A stretch of 64,000 bases of DNA from the NCBI GenBank assembly GCA_963762885.1, contig CAVXNH010000051.1:62001-126000 (forward strand), written 5' to 3'. Source of the stretch: JASHVB01 sp963762885 (GTDB lineage: Bacteria; Pseudomonadota; Alphaproteobacteria; Acetobacterales; Acetobacteraceae). Under the pieces are notes generated by a model. That model searched no databases. It had not been told where the DNA came from and saw nothing but the letters and a program-made list of their open reading frames with translations. A program made the position numbers and the translations under genes. Shown piece after piece: positions 54,109-62,653 of this stretch (position 1 is its first letter; each line of letters starts with the position of its first letter).

Positions 54109-55487
54109 CAAGCGCCGCCAGCAATATCAGCGCCAGGCTCGAACGCCTGCCCATGACGTCGGTGCATCGCACGGTGTTTCTCGCTCTGGCCTTCGCCTAT
54201 TTCTTCGAACTGGGCGATCTGAACACCTTCGCCTACGCGGCGCCCGCCGTGATCAAGCAATGGGGCATCTCCGTTGACACAGTCGCACTGATCACCTCGG
54301 CTAGTTTCGGCGGCATGTTCCTTGGCGCGGTGTTCGGCGGCGTGATCGCCGATCGCATCGGCCGCAAGCGCGGCCTGATCTATTCCATGTTGCTCTATGC
54401 AGGGTTCTCGCTCGTCAACGCGCTCGCGTGGGATGTGACGTCGCTGGCCGCCACGCGGTTCATCACCGGGATCGGTCTGTCCAGCATGACGGTGATCGCC
54501 AACACCTACATCACCGAATTCTTCCCGGCGGCCAGGCGAGGCCGCTACATGGGCCTGGTAATGACCATCGGCTTGCTTGGCATTCCCGCCACCGCCTGGG
54601 TGTCCCGCTTCGTCGTTCCGCTCGCCCCGTGGGGTTGGCGCCTGATCTTCGTCTGGGGCGGACTTGGCATCCTGTCTCTGGTCTACGCCTTGCGCATTCC
54701 GGAATCGCCCCGCTGGCTGCGCAGCCATCATCGCGTCGCCGAGGCGAATGCCGAGGTCGATGCACTCGAACGCATCGCCATCGCCGAAGGCGCGATCCTG
54801 CCGGCGCTGGCCGCAGTGCCGGAACCACCATCCCATGGCCGTGCCGGCTATAGCGGCCTGATGCGGGAGCGCTACTTCAACCGCACCATTTTGCTCGGGA
54901 TCGTATCGATCCTCGGCACCGTCGGGTTCTACGGCTTCTTCTCCTGGGTGCCGACGCTGCTGTTCCAGCACGGCATCACCGTCGTCAAGTCGCTGACCTA
55001 CACAAGCGTCATGGCGCTGTGCAATCCGATCGGCGCGTTGATCGCGGCCGACCTGATCGAGCGCTACGAGCGCAAATGGTTCAACGTGGGCGTCTCGGTA
55101 TTCGTCGCGGTGTGCGGCGTGCTGTTTGGCCTCAGCGACAATCCGATCCTGATCATGGTGCTGGGCTCGCTGGTGGTGATGGGGCTCCAGGCGGCGACGG
55201 TCAGCAGCTACACCTACGCCTCCGAACTGTATCCGACCGAACTGCGCTCCCAGGGCAACGGCATCACCTACGGCATCGGCCGGGTCGCCAATGTCGGCGG
55301 GCCGTTCATCATCGCCGCGGTGTTCTCCCAGGTGGGTTATGTCGCGGTCTTCGCGTTCATCGCCGGCTGCTACGTGATGCGCGGCCTGGTCTACGCGCTT
55401 GGCCCGGCAACCACGGGCCGGGCGCTCGAATTGGTCAGCCCGTCGCTCGGCGTCGCCCCGGTTCGCGTCAAGCAACCGGTCGGCTAG
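54105..55487 (+). CDS. MFS transporter of the sugar/aromatic-acid porter type
   Basis: A 460-residue protein with twelve helices. The motif FGGVIADRIGRKRGLIYSML (loop 2-3) and its repeat AADLIERYERKWFNVG (loop 8-9), plus YASELYPTELRSQGNG, mark the MHS/AAHS/sugar-porter group that takes up aromatic or dicarboxylic acids by proton symport. It is translationally coupled to CoA-transferase (3), suggesting that the imported acid is the CoA acceptor. Confidence 0.9.
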   Translation: MTSAASNISARLERLPMTSVHRTVFLALAFAYFFELGDLNTFAYAAPAVIKQWGISVDTVALITSASFGGMFLGAVFGGVIADRIGRKRGLIYSMLLYAGFSLVNALAWDVTSLAATRFITGIGLSSMTVIANTYITEFFPAARRGRYMGLVMTIGLLGIPATAWVSRFVVPLAPWGWRLIFVWGGLGILSLVYALRIPESPRWLRSHHRVAEANAEVDALERIAIAEGAILPALAAVPEPPSHGRAGYSGLMRERYFNRTILLGIVSILGTVGFYGFFSWVPTLLFQHGITVVKSLTYTSVMALCNPIGALIAADLIERYERKWFNVGVSVFVAVCGVLFGLSDNPILIMVLGSLVVMGLQAATVSSYTYASELYPTELRSQGNGITYGIGRVANVGGPFIIAAVFSQVGYVAVFAFIAGCYVMRGLVYALGPATTGRALELVSPSLGVAPVRVKQPVG

Positions 55488-55513
55488 GCGACGACGGACG
55501 GGCCGCGCGACCG

Positions 55514-56395
55514 TCACACCGCCGGCCGCCAAACCTCCGGCACGAACGCGTAGCCCTCGCCCGCCCGGGCCACATGCCCGAAGGCCGGGAAATCCAGGTG
55601 CATGCCCGCCACGCGCAGCCGGTCCGTGGCCGCCATGTCCATGATCCGCTGCCGCGTCGCGATCGCCTGCGCGCCGTCGATATCGAACCCGATCCCCGCC
55701 TGGGGCCGCGCGAACTGCACCCCCGGCATGTGCACGACGTCGCCCCAGATCAGCAGCGAGCCCCCGCCCGACGCGATCATCCACCCGGAGTGGCCCGGCG
55801 TGTGGCCCGGCTCCGGCACCAGGCTGATCCCCGGTAGCACCTCGCCGCCGCTCACCTGCCGCATCCGGTTGCCGTACGCCGCCATCGTTGCCCGCGCCAG
55901 CAGCACAAACCCGCGGTTGTCGTCCGTCGCGCCCGCCAGCACAGCCTCATCGCCCCAGAACCGAGGCTCCGCCTCGTGCACGATCAGCTCGGCATTGGGG
56001 AACACCGCGCGGCCCTCGGCGTCCACCAGCCCGCCTACGTGGTCGGGATGCAGATGCGTCGCCAGCACCGCGTCCACGTCGCCGGGAGCAATGCCGATCG
56101 CGGCCAGATGCCCGGCGAGGCGGCCCATATCCGGACCCATCCCGCTGCCGCAGCCGCCATCCACCAGCACCAGTCTGTCGCGCAGGCGGACCAGGAAGGC
56201 GTTGACGGTGACCCGGGGCGGCACCGCGCGGAAGGCGGCCTCGTGCAGGCGGGTGGCCTCCGCTGCCTCGACCCCGACCAGCCAGTCGAACGCGCCGTCG
56301 AACTGGCCGTCGTTCAGCGCGGTGACGACGATATCTCCCACCGCGAGGTGGTGCACGCCGGATGGTTGGAGGTCGGGTCGGGACGGCACGGGCAT
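55514..56395 (-). CDS. Metallo-beta-lactamase-fold hydrolase
   Basis: ATG 56395 (GGAG upstream) gives 293 residues. The zinc motif THLHPDHVGGL (HxHxDH) is at about residue 105, with further ligands in EPGHTPGHSGW and GDVVH. There is no signal peptide despite the mobile N-terminal region. It resembles lactonase and other MBL hydrolases, but the substrate is not identifiable. It converges with the MFS gene. Confidence 0.88.
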   Translation of the reverse strand: MPVPSRPDLQPSGVHHLAVGDIVVTALNDGQFDGAFDWLVGVEAAEATRLHEAAFRAVPPRVTVNAFLVRLRDRLVLVDGGCGSGMGPDMGRLAGHLAAIGIAPGDVDAVLATHLHPDHVGGLVDAEGRAVFPNAELIVHEAEPRFWGDEAVLAGATDDNRGFVLLARATMAAYGNRMRQVSGGEVLPGISLVPEPGHTPGHSGWMIASGGGSLLIWGDVVHMPGVQFARPQAGIGFDIDGAQAIATRQRIMDMAATDRLRVAGMHLDFPAFGHVARAGEGYAFVPEVWRPAV

Positions 56396-56793
56396 GGCGG
56401 ATTCTCCATAATTGCGCGCGGACGATGCCGGGTCGCGATGCCGCAAGGCAAGGGTGACCGGAACCGGCGACGGCCCTGCCCAGCCGCCCCGGAGGCTGGC
56501 GCCCAACAACGGCGGAGCCGATGCATCACGGCCCACACGTTGCAGCCGCCCGTCCAGCGTCCATCGGACGGCCACGCCCCGAACACCGGCACCGTTCGTA
56601 GCGCTTGATAGCGCAGCGTCGGAAAATTTTACAGCAGAGGCGGACGGCGTCGGCGAGTCTGTTTGATTTGAATGGCTTACGGAATGGCCCACTAATTGCT
56701 TTCGAATATTCAAACGATCCGCCATGCTACCGGTCGCGCGATAGCAACGTTTTGCCGGTCAGGCGAAGGATTGCAGGGGAAGGGGTAAAGCCA
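56396..56793. other. Divergent intergenic region
   Basis: These 398 bases separate the leftward MBL gene and the rightward PEP-CTERM gene. A lower-GC patch near 56625-56730 could contain the promoters. No gene is supported. Confidence 0.4.
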
Positions 56794-57576
56794 ATGACCA
56801 TCAGACGTGGAACATGCGGGACGATTGCCGCCTGCTGCCAGGCGGCGATGCTTGCGGTGGCGTTGATCTTCGCGGCGGGATTCGCCAACCGCGCCCACGC
56901 CGACCTGGTGCAGAATGGCACATTCACCCAGACGGTGCTGGGTAAGCCCGGCGGCTTCATCTGTGCGTCCGGCTCGACCTGCACGTCCAACATCACCGAC
57001 TGGGGTTCGGCCTGCGCCACGAACGCGACGTGCGGCAACTCTTCCACTGTCGCGTCGTTGCTGTTTCCTGGCACCAACGGCTCCGCCTTCAATGGCGGCA
57101 TCGGTATGGACTCGATGACCGACACTCCCGCAAGCGGCAACATGATCGCCATCGATGGCGACTCGACATACACGGCGCCGCTCTTCCAAACCATCAATGG
57201 GCTGACCGCAGGTACCAGCTACGTGCTCCAGTTCCTCCAGGCGGCGGGACAGCAAGCTGGCTCCGGCGGGCCGACCACCGAGCAATGGGAAGTCAGCCTG
57301 GGTAGCCAGACCCAGGACTCGTCCCTGATGAATAACCCGAGCGGGGGATTTACCGCCTGGAACGCGCAGACCATGGTCTTTACCGCGACGTCCAGCAGCG
57401 AACTCCTGAACTTCATGGCCCTGGGCACGCCTCAGGGCGTGCCGCCAGTGGTCCTGCTGAGCGACGTGTCGCTGACGGCGGCGCCGGAACCTGCTTCGCT
57501 CGTCTTGATCGGTAGCGGCGTGGTGGCCGTGTGGGCGGCTCGCAAGCGCGCCAGGCGGACCTCCCCCAGGTCCTGA
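56794..57576 (+). CDS. PEP-CTERM sorting-domain secreted protein
   Basis: ATG 56794 (GGGGAAGGGG upstream) gives 260 residues. A signal peptide ends near FANRAHA, followed by DLVQNGTFTQTV. The middle is a secreted beta-rich domain with two Cys pairs. The C-terminus has PEPASLVLIGSGVVAVWAA then RKRARR: the Pro-Glu-Pro motif, one transmembrane helix and a basic tail that direct sorting by exosortase/PEP-CTERM systems. Exosortase itself is not in the window. The likely role is surface or exopolysaccharide-associated. Confidence 0.88.
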   Translation: MTIRRGTCGTIAACCQAAMLAVALIFAAGFANRAHADLVQNGTFTQTVLGKPGGFICASGSTCTSNITDWGSACATNATCGNSSTVASLLFPGTNGSAFNGGIGMDSMTDTPASGNMIAIDGDSTYTAPLFQTINGLTAGTSYVLQFLQAAGQQAGSGGPTTEQWEVSLGSQTQDSSLMNNPSGGFTAWNAQTMVFTATSSSELLNFMALGTPQGVPPVVLLSDVSLTAAPEPASLVLIGSGVVAVWAARKRARRTSPRS

Positions 57577-57660
57577 CTGCTCTCTGGCGGCAGGTTGGCA
57601 GCGTGGCCATCCGCCGGGTAGGGTCTCTGCCCGGCGCATGGCGTTGATGGGGCGCAGCAA

Positions 57661-58516
57661 TTGTCGCAGATCCTGGCGTCTTCCGGCCTGACCGCGGGGT
57701 TGCTTGGCGTTGCCAGGCTGTGCGTCTGGCTCGTGCTGCTGAGCGTGATCTTCCTGCCGTTCGAACGCTGGTGCGCGCTGCATTCCAGGCCATTCTTCCG
57801 CCAGGGTCTGGCACAGGACCTCGCCTACTACTTCATCAACAGCCTGGTGCCGGCGGCGCTGCTGACCGTGCCACTCTCTTTCGTCGCCTACGGCGCCCAC
57901 GCTTTCGTCCCGTATCGCATTCACGCCGCGGCAGCCGCGCTGCCCGTGTGGCAGGCCATCCTGGCCGGCATGGTGGTGGGCGAGGTCGGTTCCTACTGGG
58001 GCCACAGGATGATGCACCAGGTACCGTTCCTGTGGCGCTTCCATGCCGTCCACCACGCCGCAGAGCATGTCTACTTCCTGACCAACACCCGCGCCCATCC
58101 GCTGGACCTGGTTTTCGTCCGCCTCTGCGGGCTGATCCCGGTTTACCTCCTGGGACTCGCCAGCCCCTTGGCCCCGGCCGGCAACCTGGTCGGAGTGGCG
58201 ATCGTGCTGATCGGCACCGTGTGGGGCTTCTTCATCCATGCGAATTTGCGCTGGCGGCTGGGACCGCTGGAATGGCTCGTCTCCACCCCTGCCTTCCACC
58301 ACTGGCACCACACCCGCTCGGAGTTCCGTGACCGCAACTACGCCGCGCTGATGCCCTGGGTGGACCGTTTGTTCGGCCAGCTACCACGTGCCGCGGCAAT
58401 GGCCGCCGGCCTACGGGATCGACACGAAGCTGCCTGGATCGCTGGCCGAGCAATTGCTCTACCCGCTGACCGCCGCCGCACCGGAGCCTGTCCCTGCGCG
58501 CAACGCCCGCCAGTGA
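57661..58516 (+). CDS. Sterol desaturase/fatty-acid hydroxylase family membrane protein (one frameshift as read)
   Basis: TTG 57661 is the clearest start; no in-frame ATG precedes it. Hydrophobic helices surround the di-iron histidine boxes: HRMMH (about residue 115), FHAVHH (about 127) and HHWHH (about 220). The frame breaks at about 58374-58379 after VDRLFG; removing one base gives SYHVPRQWPPAYGIDTKLPG and a stop at 58514-58516. The unrepaired frame runs on to 58536. It should hydroxylate or desaturate a lipid. It converges and overlaps by about 58 bases with the acetyltransferase gene. Confidence 0.85.
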
Positions 58517-59040
58517 TCGGCAGCCAGCCGATATAGCACCTGCCGCCGCAACGGATGGCCCAGCGGCACCCGAGGATGATCAAAGTCGTCGGCCGGATCG
58601 CGCACCATGCCCAGCCGTCGCATCACCCGTTGCGAGGCGGCGTTATCGACCGCCGTGTTCGCAACGATCTCGCGTAGACCGAGGCGCTCGAAACCGAAGC
58701 GTAACGCGGCCTCGGCGGCTTCGGTCGCGTAGCCCTGGCCCCAGAAATCCCGGGCGAGCCGCCAGCCCACCTCCACGGCCGGGGTGTAGTGGGTGTGGTA
58801 GGGAACGGGAACCAGGCCGACAGAGCCGATGAACGCCCCGGACCGCGCCAGCGCAACGGGCCAGAAGCAGATACCATGCTCTGCCTGGTGCCGCCTCTGG
58901 CGATCGATCCAGGCATCGGAGTCCGCAATCGGCATGAGGAACCGCATGACCTCGGCATCGGCGGACATCGCCGCGAATGGCTCCCGGTCGGTGTCGCGCC
59001 ATTCGCGCAGGAGAAGTCGTTGCGTGTGCAGCTCGTGCAT
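58459..59040 (-). CDS. GNAT-family N-acetyltransferase (RimJ/RimL-like)
   Basis: ATG 59040 gives MHELHTQRLLLREWRDTD, the common RimJ-type start. EVGWRLARDFWGQGYATEAAEAALRF-type acetyl-CoA-binding sequence (RDFWGQGYATEAAEA) and NTAVDNAASQRVMRRLGM follow, with VPLGHPLRRQVLY near the end. It is about 193 residues, cytoplasmic. The acceptor may be a protein N-terminus, an amine or an antibiotic. Its 3' end overlaps the repaired hydroxylase gene. Confidence 0.88.
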   Translation of the reverse strand: MHELHTQRLLLREWRDTDREPFAAMSADAEVMRFLMPIADSDAWIDRQRRHQAEHGICFWPVALARSGAFIGSVGLVPVPYHTHYTPAVEVGWRLARDFWGQGYATEAAEAALRFGFERLGLREIVANTAVDNAASQRVMRRLGMVRDPADDFDHPRVPLGHPLRRQVLYRLAADHWRALRAGTGSGAAAVSG

Positions 59041-59208
59041 CGTCAGGCCTCGTTGCCGGAACGCCGCTCCCCGCCCGGCCGCCATGGCATGCGAAGCGAT
59101 GGACGGGCCGCGCAGTGTGGCGACTGGCGAGCGGTTGTCCATCCTGCTTGGATGCTACAGCGATGGCGCCGCGGCATAGTGTCCGCGACCCGCAACGGAC
59201 ACAGCGAC

Positions 59209-60327
59209 ATGAGCCTCACCTCTCGCACCTACGGCGTCGATGACATCCATGCGGCGCAGGAGCTGTATCACGCCAACGGCTGGACCGACGGCCTGCCGAT
59301 CGTCCCCCCCACGGCCGACACGGTCCAGGCCTGCCTCGACTGGGCAATGACCCCACCCGACCAGTTGCTGGGGATCGAGCCGGTCCGCGGCGTCCCGATC
59401 ACCGCGGAAAAGCTGGCGATCAATGCCGTCATGGCCGGCTGCCTGCCGATGCACTTCCCCGCAGTGCTGACCGCCTTCGCCGCCATGCTGCAACCGGAGT
59501 TCCTGCTGCACGGCGCCACCTCCTCCACCGGAGGCTGCGCCGTGCTGATCGTGCTGAACGGCCCGATCCGCCGCGAGCTCGGCGCCGCCGGCACCTTCAA
59601 CGCGCTGGGCAACAGCGACCGCGCCACCGCGGTGATCGGCCGCGCCATCCGCCTCGCGCTGATCAACATCCTGGAGGTGCGCCCCGGCGGCATCGACCGC
59701 TCCACGCTCGGCCACCCGGGCAAGTTCAGCTACTGCGTCGCCGAGGACGAGGAAGACTCCGCCTGGGAGCCGCTGCACGTGCAGCGCGGCCTGCCGCCGG
59801 AGGTGTCGGCCGTCACCGTCATGGCCGCCGGCGCGCCTCGCCAGATCATGAACGAGTGGACCACGCAGCCGGAGGAGATCCTGGAAACCTTCGCCGCCGA
59901 GATGCGCGCCAACATGCGGCACTACTCGATCTGGAGCGGCAACTACGCGATCGTGGTGCCGAAGCAGCTTCGCGACCACCTGCAAGCCGCCGGCTGGAGC
60001 AAGACCGACGTCGCCGCCTTCACCCACGCCCGCGCCCGGGTGCATCGCCGCGAATGGGCGGAGGTCGGCAAGGGCGCGGTGGTGCGCGACCGCGGTGACA
60101 CCGAACACGCCGCGTTAGCCTCGCCCGATCACTTGCTGGTGGTTGCGGCCGGCGGCCCCGCGGGCGGCTTCGGCGCGGTAATCCCGCCCTGGCTCGGCGA
60201 CAAGAGCAGGGCGGTGACGTTGCCGATCGGCGCCTGCGTGGACTGCGGCCCGCAAACCTCTCCCGCGGGAGCGGGAGAGGCCGAGGTGCGCAGCACCGAG
60301 GGTGAGGGTGATCGGGCCGGCACGTAG
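59209..60327 (+). CDS. Conserved protein with WTDGLPIVPPT motif and C-terminal CxxC, 372 residues
   Basis: ATG 59209 fits a start at MSLTSRTYGVDDIH. Notable features are NGWTDGLPIVPPTADTV near residue 21, GATSSTGGCAVLIVLNGP near 105, and IGACVDCGP at the C-terminus, where the two Cys form a CxxC pair. There is no signal peptide or membrane helix. The last ~25 residues run into a CTCTCCCGCGGG-type repeat, so the natural stop may have been lost or moved. The function is unknown. I have an unverified recollection that this family is associated with UGSC proteins; in this window they are 46 kb apart. Confidence 0.7.
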   Translation: MSLTSRTYGVDDIHAAQELYHANGWTDGLPIVPPTADTVQACLDWAMTPPDQLLGIEPVRGVPITAEKLAINAVMAGCLPMHFPAVLTAFAAMLQPEFLLHGATSSTGGCAVLIVLNGPIRRELGAAGTFNALGNSDRATAVIGRAIRLALINILEVRPGGIDRSTLGHPGKFSYCVAEDEEDSAWEPLHVQRGLPPEVSAVTVMAAGAPRQIMNEWTTQPEEILETFAAEMRANMRHYSIWSGNYAIVVPKQLRDHLQAAGWSKTDVAAFTHARARVHRREWAEVGKGAVVRDRGDTEHAALASPDHLLVVAAGGPAGGFGAVIPPWLGDKSRAVTLPIGACVDCGPQTSPAGAGEAEVRSTEGEGDRAGT

Positions 60328-60336
60328 CTGGCAGCG

Positions 60337-60645
60337 CATGCCGGCCCGAATTGGTGCATGGGGTGTTGCCCGGCGTGTCGCAATCGGAGCGTTCCGCCCC
60401 GGCGATGTGCGACCCGCGGCAAAGCAAGCCAGAAGCTTCTGCCCCCGATGCACACGGACAGGACTGGGGTCACCGCAGCACCGCGACTTCCCGGCCGCGG
60501 TCCATCCAGGTTGACCGTGAACGAGCATGCCGGACTCCGGCCCATCGGCGTGCATCGGTGGCAAAACCTTCCGGCTTGCTTCGTCGCCCGCCGCCCCGTC
60601 CCGCCACGGACGCCCATTCATTCCTCACGTCGCATGGCCTCCTGG
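60337..60645 (-). repeat. Structured repeat element, copy B
   Basis: This is a diverged, inverted copy of the element at 18722-19119. Arms 60424-60453 and 60550-60579 (GCAAGCC...GATGCAC and complement) flank a loop with the shared core GGCATGCTCGTTCACGGT. The outer boxes match copy A: CCAATTCGGGCC at one end and GCGACGTGAGGAA at the other, the latter being the 3' end of the HGGxSTGP gene. Confidence 0.8.
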
Positions 60646-61722
60646 CCGCACCGCCGCCCGGACCCGCGCCAGGCGGCGTTGTGCCCTGCGCGCGGCGCGA
60701 TTTGGTGCATAGGGTTCTGCCACCCCTTGCGCGTTGGCAGTTCCCGGCGCCTGGCGCGGCGCACCCGGGGCGGGCGCCACCTGAATTGGTGCATGGGCTT
60801 CTGCCCGCGCTGAAGCGAGCGCAGCAGGCGCCGCTGCCGAGGCGTTGGCGGAGGCGCCGGCCGCACGATCTGGTGCATGGGCTCCTGGCCGCGCCGCCAA
60901 CCGGGACAGCGCCAACCGGCGTTGCTTCCTGCGCGCGGCGCGATTTGGTGCATGGAGTTCTGGCCCCGCTTGCGCGCTGGCGCTGCCCGCCCCCTGTCGC
61001 GGCGCGGCCGCGGTGGGGGCCGGCCGAATTGGTGCATGAGGTTCTGGCTGCACTGCCACCGACCCACCGGACCACGCCCCCGAGGCAATAGCAGCCGCCC
61101 CCGCCACCTGCGCTGGTGCATGAGGTCTTGCCTGCGGTGCCGCCACCGCGCCGGACGCTGCGGCTCGGGCGGCGAGGTCCGCGCGTTTCGCCTGCCGGGC
61201 CACGGCGATGGCCTGCTTCCACGGCGCCAGGGCTGCTGTCTCCGCGCCGAGCAAGGCGCGGTCTTCCGCCCGGGTGATCCCGCACGTCGGCCGGCGCGGC
61301 GGCCACAGTTCCGGCGCCATCGAGTTCATGCGCGCAGCGAACTCGGGAGGCAGCCGGTCATAATGGGACGCCGCCAAAGTCGAGACGGTGCAGCGGCGGA
61401 GCAGGGTGAAGTGGTGGCGGTTGAAGGCGCGGGTCTCGGCGCTGTAGCCGCCATGCGTGGTGCGGGCGGCGGCGAGGCGGGCGCGGCCCTCCGGAGTGCG
61501 CGGGCCGGTGCTGCGGCCGCCATGCATGCGGCAACGCAGCTTGCCGTGAATGGCCGGGGCTCGGCAGGGGCAGCCGGCACGGGTGCGCGCGCCGCAACGC
61601 GGAACCAGGGCGAGGTTGGGATTGCCGCGGGGTTTTTTGCTTGGTGAGGGCGTTGGGGGCTCGATCGCCGGCGGGCCGGGTGGGTCGGCGGCGGTGCAGG
61701 TGAGGGAGGACGGGCGGGGCAT
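60625..61722 (-). CDS. HGGxSTGP-domain protein with Ala/Pro/Arg-rich tandem repeats
   Basis: ATG 61722 has AGGAG about ten bases upstream. The N-terminal ~50 residues are Pro-rich; CGARTRAGCPCRAPAIHGK and CRMHGGRSTGPRTPEGRARL follow, a Cys-rich region and the HGGxSTGP signature that names a family found mostly in phage-like and accessory DNA. From about residue 210 to the end are six to seven units of 26-28 residues, each beginning HAP (HAPIRPAPTAAAPRQ, HAPNRAARRKQRRLAL, HAPDRAAGAS and so on), repeating in a three-unit superperiod. The tail is basic and disordered, suited to nucleic-acid binding. No function is known. Confidence 0.75.
   Translation of the reverse strand: MPRPSSLTCTAADPPGPPAIEPPTPSPSKKPRGNPNLALVPRCGARTRAGCPCRAPAIHGKLRCRMHGGRSTGPRTPEGRARLAAARTTHGGYSAETRAFNRHHFTLLRRCTVSTLAASHYDRLPPEFAARMNSMAPELWPPRRPTCGITRAEDRALLGAETAALAPWKQAIAVARQAKRADLAARAAASGAVAAPQARPHAPAQVAGAAAIASGAWSGGSVAVQPEPHAPIRPAPTAAAPRQGAGSASAQAGPELHAPNRAARRKQRRLALSRLAARPGAHAPDRAAGASANASAAAPAALASARAEAHAPIQVAPAPGAPRQAPGTANAQGVAEPYAPNRAARRAQRRLARVRAAVRPGGHAT
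60697..61136 (-). repeat. Six ~81-bp tandem units coding HAP repeats
   Basis: The box GATTTGGTGCATGGGGTTCTG and variants recurs at about 60697, 60779, 60865, 60938, 61021 and 61111, spaced 75-87 bases. On the coding strand it reads CxGAACxxCATGCACCAAxTC. Spacing keeps the reading frame (27 codons). The unit pattern alternates so that the first and fourth, and second and fifth, are most alike. Confidence 0.85.
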
Positions 61723-61764
61723 GGGGCGCGCTCCTGGTCGGCTTCTGGGGCGGCAAAGTATCAT

Positions 61765-62193
61765 TTCCTAGGAATAAAGACCAGGACGGTTTTGTGTGTA
61801 AGAAAGGGGGCTCGCATGGCTGACGGCCCGAGCAGGGGGAGGCTCGATGTGGGCCGGACGACGAGTGTCTCCGCCCTCGGCCGGGAGCAAATGCCGCCCT
61901 CATCGGCGGGCTTTGCTGCTTCTGGGCGGTTGGTTCGCCAGAAGGTTGACGACCCGGCATAGCCGACGAACCGCCCCTGCCAACCGATAGATGCCGCAAG
62001 CCCTGATTTCGCGTCGAGACAATCGGCCAGCGATGAGCGGCGTTGTGTTGCATGGCCGATGCGAGGCCCTGTCTCCAGGCTCGAAGGACGCGCCGGCCTA
62101 TGCCACACTTGCGAGTAGAGCGTCGCCTGGGTAAGCGATGACCATCGATGACAAGGCAACGCTGAGACGTTCGCGCTGTCCGTTGCAGAGAGG
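61765..62193. other. Intergenic stretch upstream of the orphan antitoxin
   Basis: No gene is supported in these 429 bases. GAGAGG lies just before the ATG at 62194. The rest shows no repeat or clear structure. Confidence 0.4.
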
Positions 62194-62628
62194 ATGGATG
62201 CAACGACCGCAGCCGCCAAAGTTATCGAGATCACGGCGGGAGAAATCGCGGCGGAACTCGAGCGTCAGGGAATTGGCTCCGACGAACGGGTGACGCTGAC
62301 GATTGAGCCGGAATTGTTTCCGGGCCGCCGGGAATCGCGCAAACCCGTCGTCGCCGCCGGTCTGACCGACAATGACATTGACCGGCTCATCGCGCAGGCA
62401 CGAGCGGTATTATGGCGCAAAGGGGAAACGAAACCCCTAGTTCCTGTCTACCTCTTTCCATACCATACCCCAATGCCCGGTCACTCCTACGCCATGCACG
62501 CCCTACGGCGGATTGGCGGCGGGGGAGAGCAAGAAGTGTTGGGGCATCTGAGGATCCATATGTGCGTCCTATGGCGCATATCTGAGCCTACTCAGGGTCC
62601 TCGTCAGGCACAAAAGACGCGCATATGA
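62194..62628 (+). CDS. Orphan antitoxin-like protein, paralogue of the 17159 antitoxin
   Basis: Residues 12-68 closely match the antitoxin at 17159-17386: AAELERQGIGSDERVTLTIE and VVAAGLTDNDIDRLIAQARA. After residue 70 the sequence differs and runs for a further ~75 residues of atypical composition to the stop at 62628, so the original end is probably lost. The PIN toxin that should follow is absent here; a ruined PIN start lies 1 kb downstream at 63665. This looks like a decaying toxin-antitoxin locus. Confidence 0.65.
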   Translation: MDATTAAAKVIEITAGEIAAELERQGIGSDERVTLTIEPELFPGRRESRKPVVAAGLTDNDIDRLIAQARAVLWRKGETKPLVPVYLFPYHTPMPGHSYAMHALRRIGGGGEQEVLGHLRIHMCVLWRISEPTQGPRQAQKTRI

Positions 62629-62653
62629 TCCCTTTCGTTCGGGAGTGAACCCT

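Noticed and set aside
54033..55784. Long minus-strand frame opposite the MFS transporter
   Set aside because: The composition is typical of antisense frames in GC-rich DNA, and the MFS protein on the plus strand has all family motifs.
56710..58311. Long minus-strand frame opposite the PEP-CTERM and hydroxylase genes
   Set aside because: It spans two unrelated real genes and their gap, and shows only Arg/Gln/His-rich shadow sequence.
60697..61136. CRISPR array
   Set aside because: The ~81-bp period has a short degenerate box and the whole array is an open coding frame with repeated amino-acid units; there are no identical direct repeats with unique spacers and no cas genes.
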